From: Streptomyces sp. BK208 | GTDB taxonomy: Bacteria > Actinomycetota > Actinomycetes > Streptomycetales > Streptomycetaceae | Assembly: GCF_004364245.1 (NCBI RefSeq) | Contig: NZ_SOAV01000004.1 | Location: forward strand, 310,001 to 374,000 | DNA length: 64,000 bases | Direction of reading: 5' to 3' | Notes under the pieces: generated by a model | The model's input: only the letters and a program-made list of their open reading frames with translations | The model's database searches: none | What the model was told of the DNA's origin: nothing | Shown here: positions 1-7,540 of the stretch, piece after piece | Layout of the letters: each line of letters starts with the position of its first letter | Position numbering within the stretch: the first letter of the stretch is position 1 | Position numbers and translations under genes: made by a program

Positions 1-394
1 CCATGTGCACGAAGAGGATCGCCAGCACCGCCCAGCGGCCACCCGTGATGGCCAGGGCCGACGTGCCCGCGCCGATCACGACCGCCCACAGCCAGGTGTG
101 TGTCAGCGTGCGGTGTCCGCCGGAGCGACGCGGGTCGGCCCGCTTCTTCGTGGCCTTGTAGACGGCGTAGGACAGCTTGTCGACGATCTCGCACAACCAC
201 CGTGAGACCGGCCCGAAGGACCGGGAGATGGTGGCCGCCTTGTGGTCGAGGTCGGGGGCCAGCGCCGCCCCGGCGCAGATCAGGGCTCCGGCGAGCAGCA
301 CCGGCCAGGGCATCGGGTGACCGGCGGCGGCGGTCGCCGCCCCGACGCCGAGCCACGCCGCGGCGCCCGACAGTGAGTGTGCTGGTCCCATCAT
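1..394 (-). CDS. Metal-dependent hydrolase, YdjM/DUF457 type (3' end outside window)
   Basis: Only the N-terminal about 131 codons are present; the gene runs off the left edge. Translated by hand from the minus strand it begins MMGPAHSLSGAAAWLG and carries the family signatures APDLDHKAATISRSFGP and GGHRTLTHTWLW, whose Asp and His residues are the presumed metal ligands. Hydrophobic stretches flank these motifs, as expected for the inner-membrane YdjM family (function poorly defined). The start at 394 is chosen because family members usually begin MMGPAHS. An in-frame ATG at 412 would add six residues but lies directly against its GAGGA. The gene diverges from the helicase gene. Family call from motifs; the substrate is unknown. 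Confidence 0.75.
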   Translation of the reverse strand, partial: MMGPAHSLSGAAAWLGVGAATAAAGHPMPWPVLLAGALICAGAALAPDLDHKAATISRSFGPVSRWLCEIVDKLSYAVYKATKKRADPRRSGGHRTLTHTWLWAVVIGAGTSALAITGGRWAVLAILFVHM

Positions 395-539
395 CGCCGT
401 TGCCCGCCCCATTCCTCGTGTGCCGCTGTGCAGTTGTCCGGGTCCCTGGTTGTCGCACCGGCGACCCAGCGTAGCGTTCGTGATCTTGCCGCCGACAGCC
501 GATTCCCTCCTTGCGCCCCCGGGCAGGCAAGATGGGGGC

Positions 540-3053
540 GTGACCCTCATCGATCAGCTGCCGCGGACCGCCGACCCCGATGCCCTGTACGAAGCCTTCG
601 AGGCGTGGGCCCGGGAACGCGGTCTCACGCTCTACCCCCATCAGGAGGAGGCGCTGATCGAGGTGGTCTCCGGTGCGAACGTGATCGTGTCGACGCCCAC
701 CGGCTCGGGCAAGAGCATGATCGCGGCGGGTGCCCACTTCGCGGCGCTGGCCCGGGACGAGGTCACCTTCTACACGGCTCCGATCAAGGCGCTGGTGTCG
801 GAGAAGTTCTTCGAGCTGTGCAAGATCTTCGGCACCGAGAACGTGGGCATGCTGACCGGCGACGCCTCCGTGAACTCCGACGCCCCCGTCATCTGCTGCA
901 CGGCCGAGGTGCTGGCGTCCATCGCCCTGCGTGACGGCAAGCACGCGGACATCGGCCAGGTCGTCATGGACGAGTTCCACTTCTACGCGGAGTCCGACCG
1001 CGGCTGGGCCTGGCAGATTCCCCTGCTGGAGCTGCCGCAGGCCCAGTTCGTGCTGATGTCGGCGACGCTCGGCGACGTCTCCTTCTTCGAGAAGGACCTC
1101 GCGCGCCGTACCGGCCGCCCCACCGCGGTGGTCCGCTCGGCCACCCGTCCGGTGCCCCTGTCCTACGAGTTCCGCTACACCCCGCTCACCGAGACCCTCA
1201 CCGATCTGCTGGCGGCCCGGCAGGCGCCCGTGTACATCGTGCACTTCACCCAGGCGCAGGCCGTGGAACGGGCGCAGGCGCTGATGAGCATCAACATGTG
1301 CACGCGTGAGGAGAAGGAGCGGATCGCCGAATTGATCGGCAACTTCCGTTTCACCACGAAGTTCGGCCGCAATCTCTCCCGCTACGTGCGGCACGGCATC
1401 GGGGTGCACCACGCCGGCATGCTGCCCAAGTACCGGCGGCTGGTGGAGAAGCTCGCACAGGCGGGTCTCCTGAAGGTGATCTGCGGGACGGACACGCTGG
1501 GAGTGGGCGTCAACGTACCGATCCGGACGGTGCTGTTCACCGCGCTGACCAAGTACGACGGCACCCGGGTCCGGACGCTGCGGGCGCGGGAGTTCCACCA
1601 GATCGCCGGCCGGGCCGGGCGCGCCGGGTTCGACACGGAGGGGTTCGTGGTCGCCCAGGCGCCCGAGCACGTCGTCGAGAACGAGAAGGCGCTCGCCAAG
1701 GCCGGTGACGATCCGAAGAAGCGGCGCAAGGTCGTCCGGAAGAAGGCTCCCGAGGGCTTCGTGGCCTGGTCGGAGAGCACGTTCGACAAGCTCATCGGCT
1801 CCGATCCGGAGCCGCTGACGTCCCGCTTCAGGGTCACGCACACCATGCTGCTGTCGGTGATCGCCCGTCCCGGTGACGCCTTCTCCGCGATGCGGCACCT
1901 GCTGGAGGACAACCACGAGCCGCGCAGGCAGCAACTGCGGCACATCCGGCGCGCGATCGCGATCTACCGCTCGCTGCTGGACGGCGGCATCGTGGAGAAG
2001 CTCGACCAGCCGGACGCCGAGGGGCGCATCGTGCGGCTCACGGTGGACCTGCAGCAGGACTTCGCGCTGAACCAGCCGCTGTCCACGTTCGCCCTGGCCG
2101 CCTTCGAACTGCTGGATCCGGAGTCGCCGTCGTACGCGCTGGACATGGTGTCGGTCGTGGAGTCCACGCTGGACGATCCGCGGCAGATCCTCGCGGCCCA
2201 GCAGAACAAGGCCCGCGGCGAGGCCGTGGCCGCGATGAAGGCGGACGGCGTCGAGTACGAGGAGCGCATGGAGCGCCTCCAGGACGTCACGTACCCGAAG
2301 CCCCTGGAGGAGCTGCTCTTCCACGCCTACGACACGTACCGCAGGAGCCACCCCTGGGTCGGTGACCACCCGCTGTCCCCGAAGTCGGTCATCCGGGACA
2401 TGTACGAGCGGGCGCTGACCTTCACGGAACTGGTCTCCCATTACGAACTGGCCCGCACCGAGGGCATCGTGCTGCGCTACCTGGCGAGCGCCTACAAGGC
2501 CCTCGACCACACCGTCCCGGACGACCTGAAGTCCGAGGACCTGCAGGACCTGATCGAGTGGCTCGGTGAGATGGTGCGCCAGGTCGACTCCAGTCTCCTC
2601 GACGAGTGGGAGCAGCTCGCCAATCCGGAGGAGATGACGGCCGAGGAGGCCCAGGAGAAGGCCGATCAGGTACGGCCGGTCACCGCCAACGCGCGCGCCT
2701 TCCGGGTCCTGGTCCGCAACGCCATGTTCCGCCGTGTCGAACTCGCCGCCCTCGACCAGGTCGGTGAGCTGGGTGAGATGGACGCCGACGCGGGGTGGGA
2801 CGCCGACGCGTGGGGCGAGGCCCTGGACAAGTACTGGGACGAGTACGACGACCTCGGCACCGGGCCCGACGCCCGCGGGCCGAAGCTGCTGGTCATCGAG
2901 GAGGAGCCGCAGAACGGGCTGTGGCGCGTGCGGCAGATCTTCGACGACCCGAACGACGACCACGACTGGGGCATCAGTGCGGAGGTCGATCTCACCGCCT
3001 CCGACGCGGAGGGCCGTGCGGTCGTCCGTGTCACCGATGTCGGCCAGCTGTGA
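540..3053 (+). CDS. DEAD/DEAH-box helicase with DUF3516 C-terminus
   Basis: An 837-residue superfamily 2 helicase. Near residue 50 is the Walker A motif TPTGSGKS, then a DEFH box (VVMDEFHFYAE), motif III MSATLGD, and motif VI IAGRAGRAGFD. The long C-terminal half matches actinobacterial DUF3516 proteins. It probably remodels RNA or DNA using ATP; its substrate is unknown. The frame is open upstream to 420, but the GTG at 540 (VTLIDQLPRTADPDALYEAF) is the likely start because the upstream residues look non-coding. The downstream thioesterase gene follows after 19 bp, so the two are probably co-transcribed. Confidence 0.85.
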   Translation: MTLIDQLPRTADPDALYEAFEAWARERGLTLYPHQEEALIEVVSGANVIVSTPTGSGKSMIAAGAHFAALARDEVTFYTAPIKALVSEKFFELCKIFGTENVGMLTGDASVNSDAPVICCTAEVLASIALRDGKHADIGQVVMDEFHFYAESDRGWAWQIPLLELPQAQFVLMSATLGDVSFFEKDLARRTGRPTAVVRSATRPVPLSYEFRYTPLTETLTDLLAARQAPVYIVHFTQAQAVERAQALMSINMCTREEKERIAELIGNFRFTTKFGRNLSRYVRHGIGVHHAGMLPKYRRLVEKLAQAGLLKVICGTDTLGVGVNVPIRTVLFTALTKYDGTRVRTLRAREFHQIAGRAGRAGFDTEGFVVAQAPEHVVENEKALAKAGDDPKKRRKVVRKKAPEGFVAWSESTFDKLIGSDPEPLTSRFRVTHTMLLSVIARPGDAFSAMRHLLEDNHEPRRQQLRHIRRAIAIYRSLLDGGIVEKLDQPDAEGRIVRLTVDLQQDFALNQPLSTFALAAFELLDPESPSYALDMVSVVESTLDDPRQILAAQQNKARGEAVAAMKADGVEYEERMERLQDVTYPKPLEELLFHAYDTYRRSHPWVGDHPLSPKSVIRDMYERALTFTELVSHYELARTEGIVLRYLASAYKALDHTVPDDLKSEDLQDLIEWLGEMVRQVDSSLLDEWEQLANPEEMTAEEAQEKADQVRPVTANARAFRVLVRNAMFRRVELAALDQVGELGEMDADAGWDADAWGEALDKYWDEYDDLGTGPDARGPKLLVIEEEPQNGLWRVRQIFDDPNDDHDWGISAEVDLTASDAEGRAVVRVTDVGQL

Positions 3054-3072
3054 GCACAGGAGAACTTCACCC

Positions 3073-3939
3073 ATGACGAATCCGGCCGAGAGCCTCGTCG
3101 ACCTGCTCGACCTGGAGCGGATCGAGGTCAACATCTTCCGTGGCCGCAGCCCCGAGGAGTCGCTGCAGCGTGTCTTCGGCGGCCAGGTGGCCGGCCAGGC
3201 GCTGGTCGCCGCGGGCCGCACCACCGACGGCGACCGCCCGGTCCACTCCCTGCACGCGTACTTCCTGCGTCCCGGCCGCCCCGGCGTGCCGATCGTGTAC
3301 CAGGTCGAACGGGACCGGGACGGGCGGTCGTTCACCACCCGCCGGGTCACCGCGGTGCAGCAGGGCCGCACGATCTTCACGCTCACCGCCTCCTTCCACA
3401 AGCCTGAGCAGGGGAGTTTCGAGCATCAGTTGCCGCCGGCCCGCAACGTTCCGGATCCGGAGTCGCTGCCGACGGTCACCGAAGAGGTGCGCGAGCACCT
3501 GGGTGCGCTGCCGGAGCAGTTGGAGCGGATGGCCCGCCGCCAGCCCTTCGACATCCGCTACGTCGACCGGCTGCGCTGGAGCGCCGACGAGGTAGAGGGG
3601 TCCGAACCCCGCAGCGCGGTGTGGATGCGCGCGGTCGGCCCGCTGGGCGACGATCCGCTCGTGCACACCTGCGCCCTGACCTACGCCAGCGACATGACGC
3701 TCCTGGACGCGGTGCGCATCCCGGTGGAGCCGCTGTGGGGGCCCCGGGGCTTCGACATGGCGTCGCTGGACCACGCCATGTGGTTCCACCGGCCGTTCCG
3801 GGCGGACGAGTGGTTCCTGTACGACCAGGAGTCCCCGATCGCGACCGGCGGGCGCGGTCTGGCCCGCGGACGGATCTACGACAGGGAAGGACGCATGCTG
3901 GTGTCGGTCGTCCAGGAGGGGCTGTTCCGGGCCCTGTAG
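3073..3939 (+). CDS. tesB: Acyl-CoA thioesterase II (TesB family)
   Basis: A 288-residue double-hotdog thioesterase that hydrolyses acyl-CoA to free acid and CoA in the cytoplasm. The N-terminal hotdog shows FGGQVAGQALVAAGRT and HSLHAYFLRPG. The C-terminal hotdog shows YASDMTLLDA and the conserved end SLDHAMWFHRPFRADEW followed by GGRGLARGRIYD. Its length is normal for TesB. The start is set by AGGAG about 10 bp upstream of the ATG. It lies 19 bp downstream of the helicase gene and converges on the DUF6397 gene with a 1-bp gap. Confidence 0.9.
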   Translation: MTNPAESLVDLLDLERIEVNIFRGRSPEESLQRVFGGQVAGQALVAAGRTTDGDRPVHSLHAYFLRPGRPGVPIVYQVERDRDGRSFTTRRVTAVQQGRTIFTLTASFHKPEQGSFEHQLPPARNVPDPESLPTVTEEVREHLGALPEQLERMARRQPFDIRYVDRLRWSADEVEGSEPRSAVWMRAVGPLGDDPLVHTCALTYASDMTLLDAVRIPVEPLWGPRGFDMASLDHAMWFHRPFRADEWFLYDQESPIATGGRGLARGRIYDREGRMLVSVVQEGLFRAL

Positions 3940-3940
3940 G

Positions 3941-4858
3941 TCAGGAGTCTCTGCGCCGGAGCCGGTCCAACAGGCCGCTCAGCCGTCCCGGGCGGGCCGT
4001 TTCACGTGGCGTCGGCCGCTCCGCCTCGGGCGGCATCGAATGCGGGCGGGGGACGGGGCTCTGCCGGCGGGCCGATTCCACCGCCTCCGCGAGGTCCGAG
4101 CGGAGCCACGCGATCTCGTCCGGGCCGGAGGCCGTCGTGATCTCCTCGGCCAGCCGTGCGGCCGGGGACGCCGGTGAGCCGTGGGCCGCCGGTGTGGGGC
4201 GCAGCCCGAGCAGATGGAGGCGCTCGTGGGGGTCGTCGACGACGTCCGAGACGTCGTCGGCGTCGAGCAGCGAGGCCACGGCCGCGGCCCGGGCCCACGG
4301 GTCGTCGGCCTGGCGGAGCAGGAAGCCCAGCTGCCTTCCCCGCCAGTTCCGAGGACGCAGGTCCAGCCCTTCCCTCAGTTGGTCCCGCAGCCCTTCGGGC
4401 GCACGGCCCTTCAGCAGCGCGGCGTTCCGCTCGTCGTGCTTGAACTGGCTCAGCTCCTCGGCCAGATACAGCCAGACGACGGTGCGGTACCGGTTCACGT
4501 AGAACTTGACGGGCACCACGAGCCCCAGCCGTGCCAGACGAGTGAGCCGCGCTCCGGTCACCTCCATGAGGGCCGCGCCCTCCGTGGTCCCGACGGTCCT
4601 GACCTCGGCCCGGAGCCGCTCGGGAAAGCCGTCCGCCGCCCGGATCCGGTCGATCTCGTCGCGGGGGACGCGCCGTCCGCCTCCTCCGTCGCCGGGCATC
4701 GTACGGATTCGGCCGAGGAGCACGGCGAGGTTGAACTCATCCCGCCTGAGGCCCAGTTCCCGCGCCGCGCGCGTCGGCGCGAGTGAGGGGTGGTCGCGGG
4801 TCGTCCCGGCCCGCTCGGAGGCCGCGGTGGTCTTGTGCGTGACGGTGCTGCCGGACAT
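3941..4858 (-). CDS. DUF6397 family protein
   Basis: A 305-residue Streptomyces protein of unknown function. Recognisable family blocks are AARELGLRRDEFNLAVLLGRIRT near the N-terminus, the central VVPVKFYVNRYRTVVWLYLA, and LRPRNWRGRQLGFLLRQADDPWARAAA. The N-terminal block resembles a winged-helix or excisionase-like DNA-binding fold, but that is inference. The C-terminus is charged and proline-rich, ending in RLRRRDS. The start ATG at 4858 follows GGGGGAGA; the frame is open 17 codons further upstream without a better site. Confidence 0.7.
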   Translation of the reverse strand: MSGSTVTHKTTAASERAGTTRDHPSLAPTRAARELGLRRDEFNLAVLLGRIRTMPGDGGGGRRVPRDEIDRIRAADGFPERLRAEVRTVGTTEGAALMEVTGARLTRLARLGLVVPVKFYVNRYRTVVWLYLAEELSQFKHDERNAALLKGRAPEGLRDQLREGLDLRPRNWRGRQLGFLLRQADDPWARAAAVASLLDADDVSDVVDDPHERLHLLGLRPTPAAHGSPASPAARLAEEITTASGPDEIAWLRSDLAEAVESARRQSPVPRPHSMPPEAERPTPRETARPGRLSGLLDRLRRRDS

Positions 4859-4994
4859 GGTTCGTCTCCCCCGTGGAGCGTGGCAGGTGCCGTTCGCACC
4901 CCCTGACACGAAAACCGTAGCCGTGTCCGCGTTGTCCGTTCCAGCCCTGTGGAAAACTCTGCGGCGGCGTCCGACGGAGCGACGAATCCCCAGC

Positions 4995-5408
4995 TCAGAG
5001 CTCTGTGGGTGTTATTCGTCCCGGCTGCCGCGCATCGACGTCGAGATGCTCGCCCACCCGGTTCACCAGCAGTGTCATCTCGTACGCGATCTGTCCGATG
5101 TCGGCCTCCGCTCCGCTGAGCACGCACAGGCAGCTGCCCGAGCCCGCTGCGGTGACGAACAGCACGGCGTCGTCGAACTCGACCATCGTCTGCCGTACCT
5201 GGCCGGCGCCGAAGTGGCGGCCCGAACCCTTGGCGAGGCTGTGCAACCCGGACGAGACGGCGGCGAGGTGCTCGGCGTCCTCGCGTCGCAGACCCGTACT
5301 CGCTCCGGTCACCAGTCCGTCGTTGGACAGGACCAACGCGTGCCGTACGTGTTCGACGCGCGCGGTCAGGTCGTCAAGCAGCCAGCCGAGTCCCTGGTTG
5401 TGCACCAT
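4995..5408 (-). CDS. Roadblock/LC7 domain protein (orphan CvnB-like)
   Basis: A 137-residue roadblock/LC7 protein. It contains GWLLDDLTARVEHVRHALVLSNDGL, EDAEHLAAVSSGLHSLAKG and GRHFGAGQVRQTMVEFDD, the standard CvnB blocks. Such proteins act as regulators of small Ras-like GTPases in conservons. It stands alone here, about 0.6 kb from the full conservon, and is very similar to the CvnB there (7103-7540), so it is probably a paralogous duplicate. The ATG follows GGGGAGA. Confidence 0.85.
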   Translation of the reverse strand: MVHNQGLGWLLDDLTARVEHVRHALVLSNDGLVTGASTGLRREDAEHLAAVSSGLHSLAKGSGRHFGAGQVRQTMVEFDDAVLFVTAAGSGSCLCVLSGAEADIGQIAYEMTLLVNRVGEHLDVDARQPGRITPTEL

Positions 5409-5513
5409 GGTCCGATCTCCCCGTGTCTCCCCGTACGTGTAGCCTCCCCCTGGCCGGGGGACCCGTCCGCCAGCCTTCCCCACGCCCGTGCTCCGGGCAA
5501 GGAGGATGGGGCC

Positions 5514-5942
5514 ATGGCACAGAAGATGACCGATGAGGAATGGCGGGCCTTCGTCTCGGACGGAACCCGCACCGGGAAGCTCTCGACCGTTCGGGCCGAC
5601 GGCAGCCCGCACGTGGCGCCCATCTGGTTCCTGCTGGACGGGGACGACCTGGTGTTCAACACCGGCAAGGACACCGTGAAGGGGCGCAATCTGGTCCGTG
5701 ACGGTCGTGTCGCGCTGTGCGTGGACGACGACCGGCCGCCCTTCGACTTCGTCGTGTTGCAAGGGCGTGCGCGGATCTCGGAGGACCCGGGCGAGCTGAG
5801 GCACTGGGCCGCCCGTATCGGCGCCCGGTACATGGGTGAGGAGCGCGCCGAGGAGTTCGGGGCACGCAACGGTGTCCCGGGCGAACTCCTCGTCCGTGTC
5901 ACCGTGGACAAGGTGCTGGCCCAGAAGTCGGTGGCGGACTAG
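5514..5942 (+). CDS. PPOX-class F420-dependent oxidoreductase
   Basis: A 142-residue split-barrel flavin/F420-binding protein. Motifs include GKLSTVRADGSPHVAPIWFLLDG, the first beta-barrel segment typical of the family, and VVLQGRARISEDP. It is likely a cytoplasmic F420H2-dependent reductase of unknown substrate. A strong AAGGAGG at 5499-5505 fixes the start. It is divergent from the orphan roadblock gene and convergent with the conservon GTPase gene. Confidence 0.85.
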   Translation: MAQKMTDEEWRAFVSDGTRTGKLSTVRADGSPHVAPIWFLLDGDDLVFNTGKDTVKGRNLVRDGRVALCVDDDRPPFDFVVLQGRARISEDPGELRHWAARIGARYMGEERAEEFGARNGVPGELLVRVTVDKVLAQKSVAD

Positions 5943-5944
5943 GA

Positions 5945-5962
5945 CCGGGGCGCCTGCCCCGG
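5945..5962. terminator. Hairpin between convergent genes
   Basis: CCGGGGC (5945-5951), loop gcct, GCCCCGG (5956-5962). A perfect 7-bp stem just after the PPOX stop and before the GTPase stop on the other strand, so it may act in both directions. No T-run follows, as is usual in Streptomyces. Confidence 0.5.
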
Positions 5963-5974
5963 CCGCGGTCGCGG

Positions 5975-6607
5975 TCATCGCACGGAGTCGAGGAGCCGGG
6001 CGGTGTGCATCCGCCCGGCGTACTCGACGAGCCGGATGAGCACCTCCTTCCCCGAGTTCCGGTCCCGGGCGTCACACAGCACGACGGGAGTTCCCGGATC
6101 GAGGTCGAGGGCGCGCAGGACGCTGTCGGTGTCGTGCCGGCGTGCGCCCGTGAAACAGTTCACGGCCACCACGAACGGGATGTGCCGGTGCTCGAAGTAG
6201 TCGACCGCGGGAAAGCAGTCCGCCAGGCGGCGGGTGTCCGCGAGGACGACGGCGCCCAGCGCGCCCTGCGCCAGTTCGTCCCAGAGGAACCAGAACCGGT
6301 CCTGTCCCGGCGTGCCGAAGAGGTACAGGGAGAGACCGGACCTGATGGTGATGCGGCCGAAGTCCATGGCGACGGTCGTGGTGACCTTGCGGTCGATGCC
6401 GTCGGTGTCGTCCACCAGCCGCCCGGCCTCGCTGAGCAGTTCCTCCGTGCGCAGCGGTCGGATCTCGCTGACCGCGCCCACCAAGGTGGTCTTGCCCACG
6501 CCGAACCCTCCGGCGACCAGGATCTTCAGCGCCAGCGCGCTCGTGTCGTCGTCGGAGGCGTCGGAACGTTCGGAGCGTTCGGAGCGTTCGGAGCGTTCGG
6601 AGGGCAT
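5975..6607 (-). CDS. Conservon ATP/GTP-binding protein (CvnD-like)
   Basis: A 210-residue Ras-like GTPase of the conservon type. The P-loop GGFGVGKTT lies at residues 33-41, the switch region FGTPGQDRFWFLWDE near residue 100, and VAVNCF stands near the usual NKxD region (the canonical NKxD is not evident). In conservons it forms a membrane-associated switch with the kinase, roadblock and DUF742 proteins. It is last in the operon, 63 bp after DUF742. The N-terminus is a Ser-Glu-Arg repeat produced by a 9-bp tandem repeat. No CvnE cytochrome P450 follows. Confidence 0.88.
   Translation of the reverse strand: MPSERSERSERSERSDASDDDTSALALKILVAGGFGVGKTTLVGAVSEIRPLRTEELLSEAGRLVDDTDGIDRKVTTTVAMDFGRITIRSGLSLYLFGTPGQDRFWFLWDELAQGALGAVVLADTRRLADCFPAVDYFEHRHIPFVVAVNCFTGARRHDTDSVLRALDLDPGTPVVLCDARDRNSGKEVLIRLVEYAGRMHTARLLDSVR
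6567..6602. repeat. Four perfect copies of a 9-bp tandem repeat
   Basis: CGTTCGGAG occurs four times head to tail inside the 5' end of the GTPase gene, encoding a repeated Ser-Glu-Arg. The period is a multiple of three, so copy-number change would alter tail length but keep the frame. Confidence 0.95.
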
Positions 6608-6670
6608 CGATCACTTCTCTCGCTGCGGGTGGTCGTGCACATGCGTGCCGGTCACGGTCTTACGGGTTCT

Positions 6671-7084
6671 CTACAGGGCGCGCAGTCCGTCGATCACTTC
6701 GCGCAGGATCCGTTCGTCGGGCAACTGCGCCGGCGGCACGGGACGGCTGACGGTGACGGACCCCAGCTCCACCAGGTCCCCGAGGAGCACTCGGACGACG
6801 CCCACGGGCAGGTCGGCGTCGGCGGCGAGTTCGGCGACCGACTGGGTTTCCGTCCGGCACAGGTCGATCAGTGTCCGGTGTTCCGGTCCCAGCGTGCCGT
6901 CGTCGGCGTCCGGTGCGCCGACGGCGCGCGTGACGAGGGCGATCAGATCGAACCGCACTCCGGCGGGGCCGGGCCGGGTGCGGCCGCCGGTCATCGCGTA
7001 GGGGCGGACGAGGGGCCCGGCCTCGTGGTCGTACCACTGGCTGCCCGGCTCTTCCCGGCCCGCTCCCGTGCAGTCCTCGGTCAT
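6671..7084 (-). CDS. DUF742 conservon protein (CvnC-like)
   Basis: A 137-residue DUF742 protein with the characteristic LVRPYAMTGGRTRP near the N-terminus, FDLIALVTRAVG, and the winged-helix-like C-terminal part LAADADLPVGVVRVLLGDLVELGSVTV. It is the third gene of the conservon, 18 bp after the roadblock gene. Its role in other conservons is as a partner of the kinase/GTPase complex; the biochemistry is unclear. Confidence 0.88.
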   Translation of the reverse strand: MTEDCTGAGREEPGSQWYDHEAGPLVRPYAMTGGRTRPGPAGVRFDLIALVTRAVGAPDADDGTLGPEHRTLIDLCRTETQSVAELAADADLPVGVVRVLLGDLVELGSVTVSRPVPPAQLPDERILREVIDGLRAL

Positions 7085-7102
7085 CCGTGAGGCCCTTCCG
7101 GG

Positions 7103-7540
7103 TCATCCGCCGAAGGGCGGGCGCACGGCAGCACGCGGTGCGGTGCGCAGGTGTTCGCCGACGCGTCTGACCAGCCGTGCCATCTCGTAGGCCACCAGTC
7201 CGATGTCGGCGGTCACGGCGGTGAGGACAGCGATGCAGGAGCCGTCTCCCGCGGCGGCCACGAACAGGAAGCCGTCGTCCATCTCGACCATGGTCTGGCG
7301 CACACCGCCCGCGCCGAAGTGCCGCCCCGCTCCCTTGGCCAGGCTGTGGAAACCGGAGGCGACGGCGGCGAGGTGTTCGGCGTCTTCGCGGCCGAGTCCG
7401 TTCGACGCGCCCACGGCGAGGCCGTCGTTCGACAGCACCACGGCGTGCCGTACCTCGTGCACCAGCCCGACGAGGTCGTCCAGCAGCCAGTCGAGTTCGC
7501 GGGTCCGGCGGGTGGTGCCCGTGCCGGGATTGTGGATCAT
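7103..7540 (-). CDS. Roadblock/LC7 protein (CvnB-like)
   Basis: A 145-residue roadblock/LC7 protein with DWLLDDLVGLVHEVRHAVVLSNDGL and GRHFGAGGVRQTMVEMDDGFLFV. The start ATG overlaps the kinase stop codon (ATGA at 7537-7540), implying translational coupling and a shared complex. It is close in sequence to the orphan roadblock protein at 4995-5408. Confidence 0.9.
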   Translation of the reverse strand: MIHNPGTGTTRRTRELDWLLDDLVGLVHEVRHAVVLSNDGLAVGASNGLGREDAEHLAAVASGFHSLAKGAGRHFGAGGVRQTMVEMDDGFLFVAAAGDGSCIAVLTAVTADIGLVAYEMARLVRRVGEHLRTAPRAAVRPPFGG

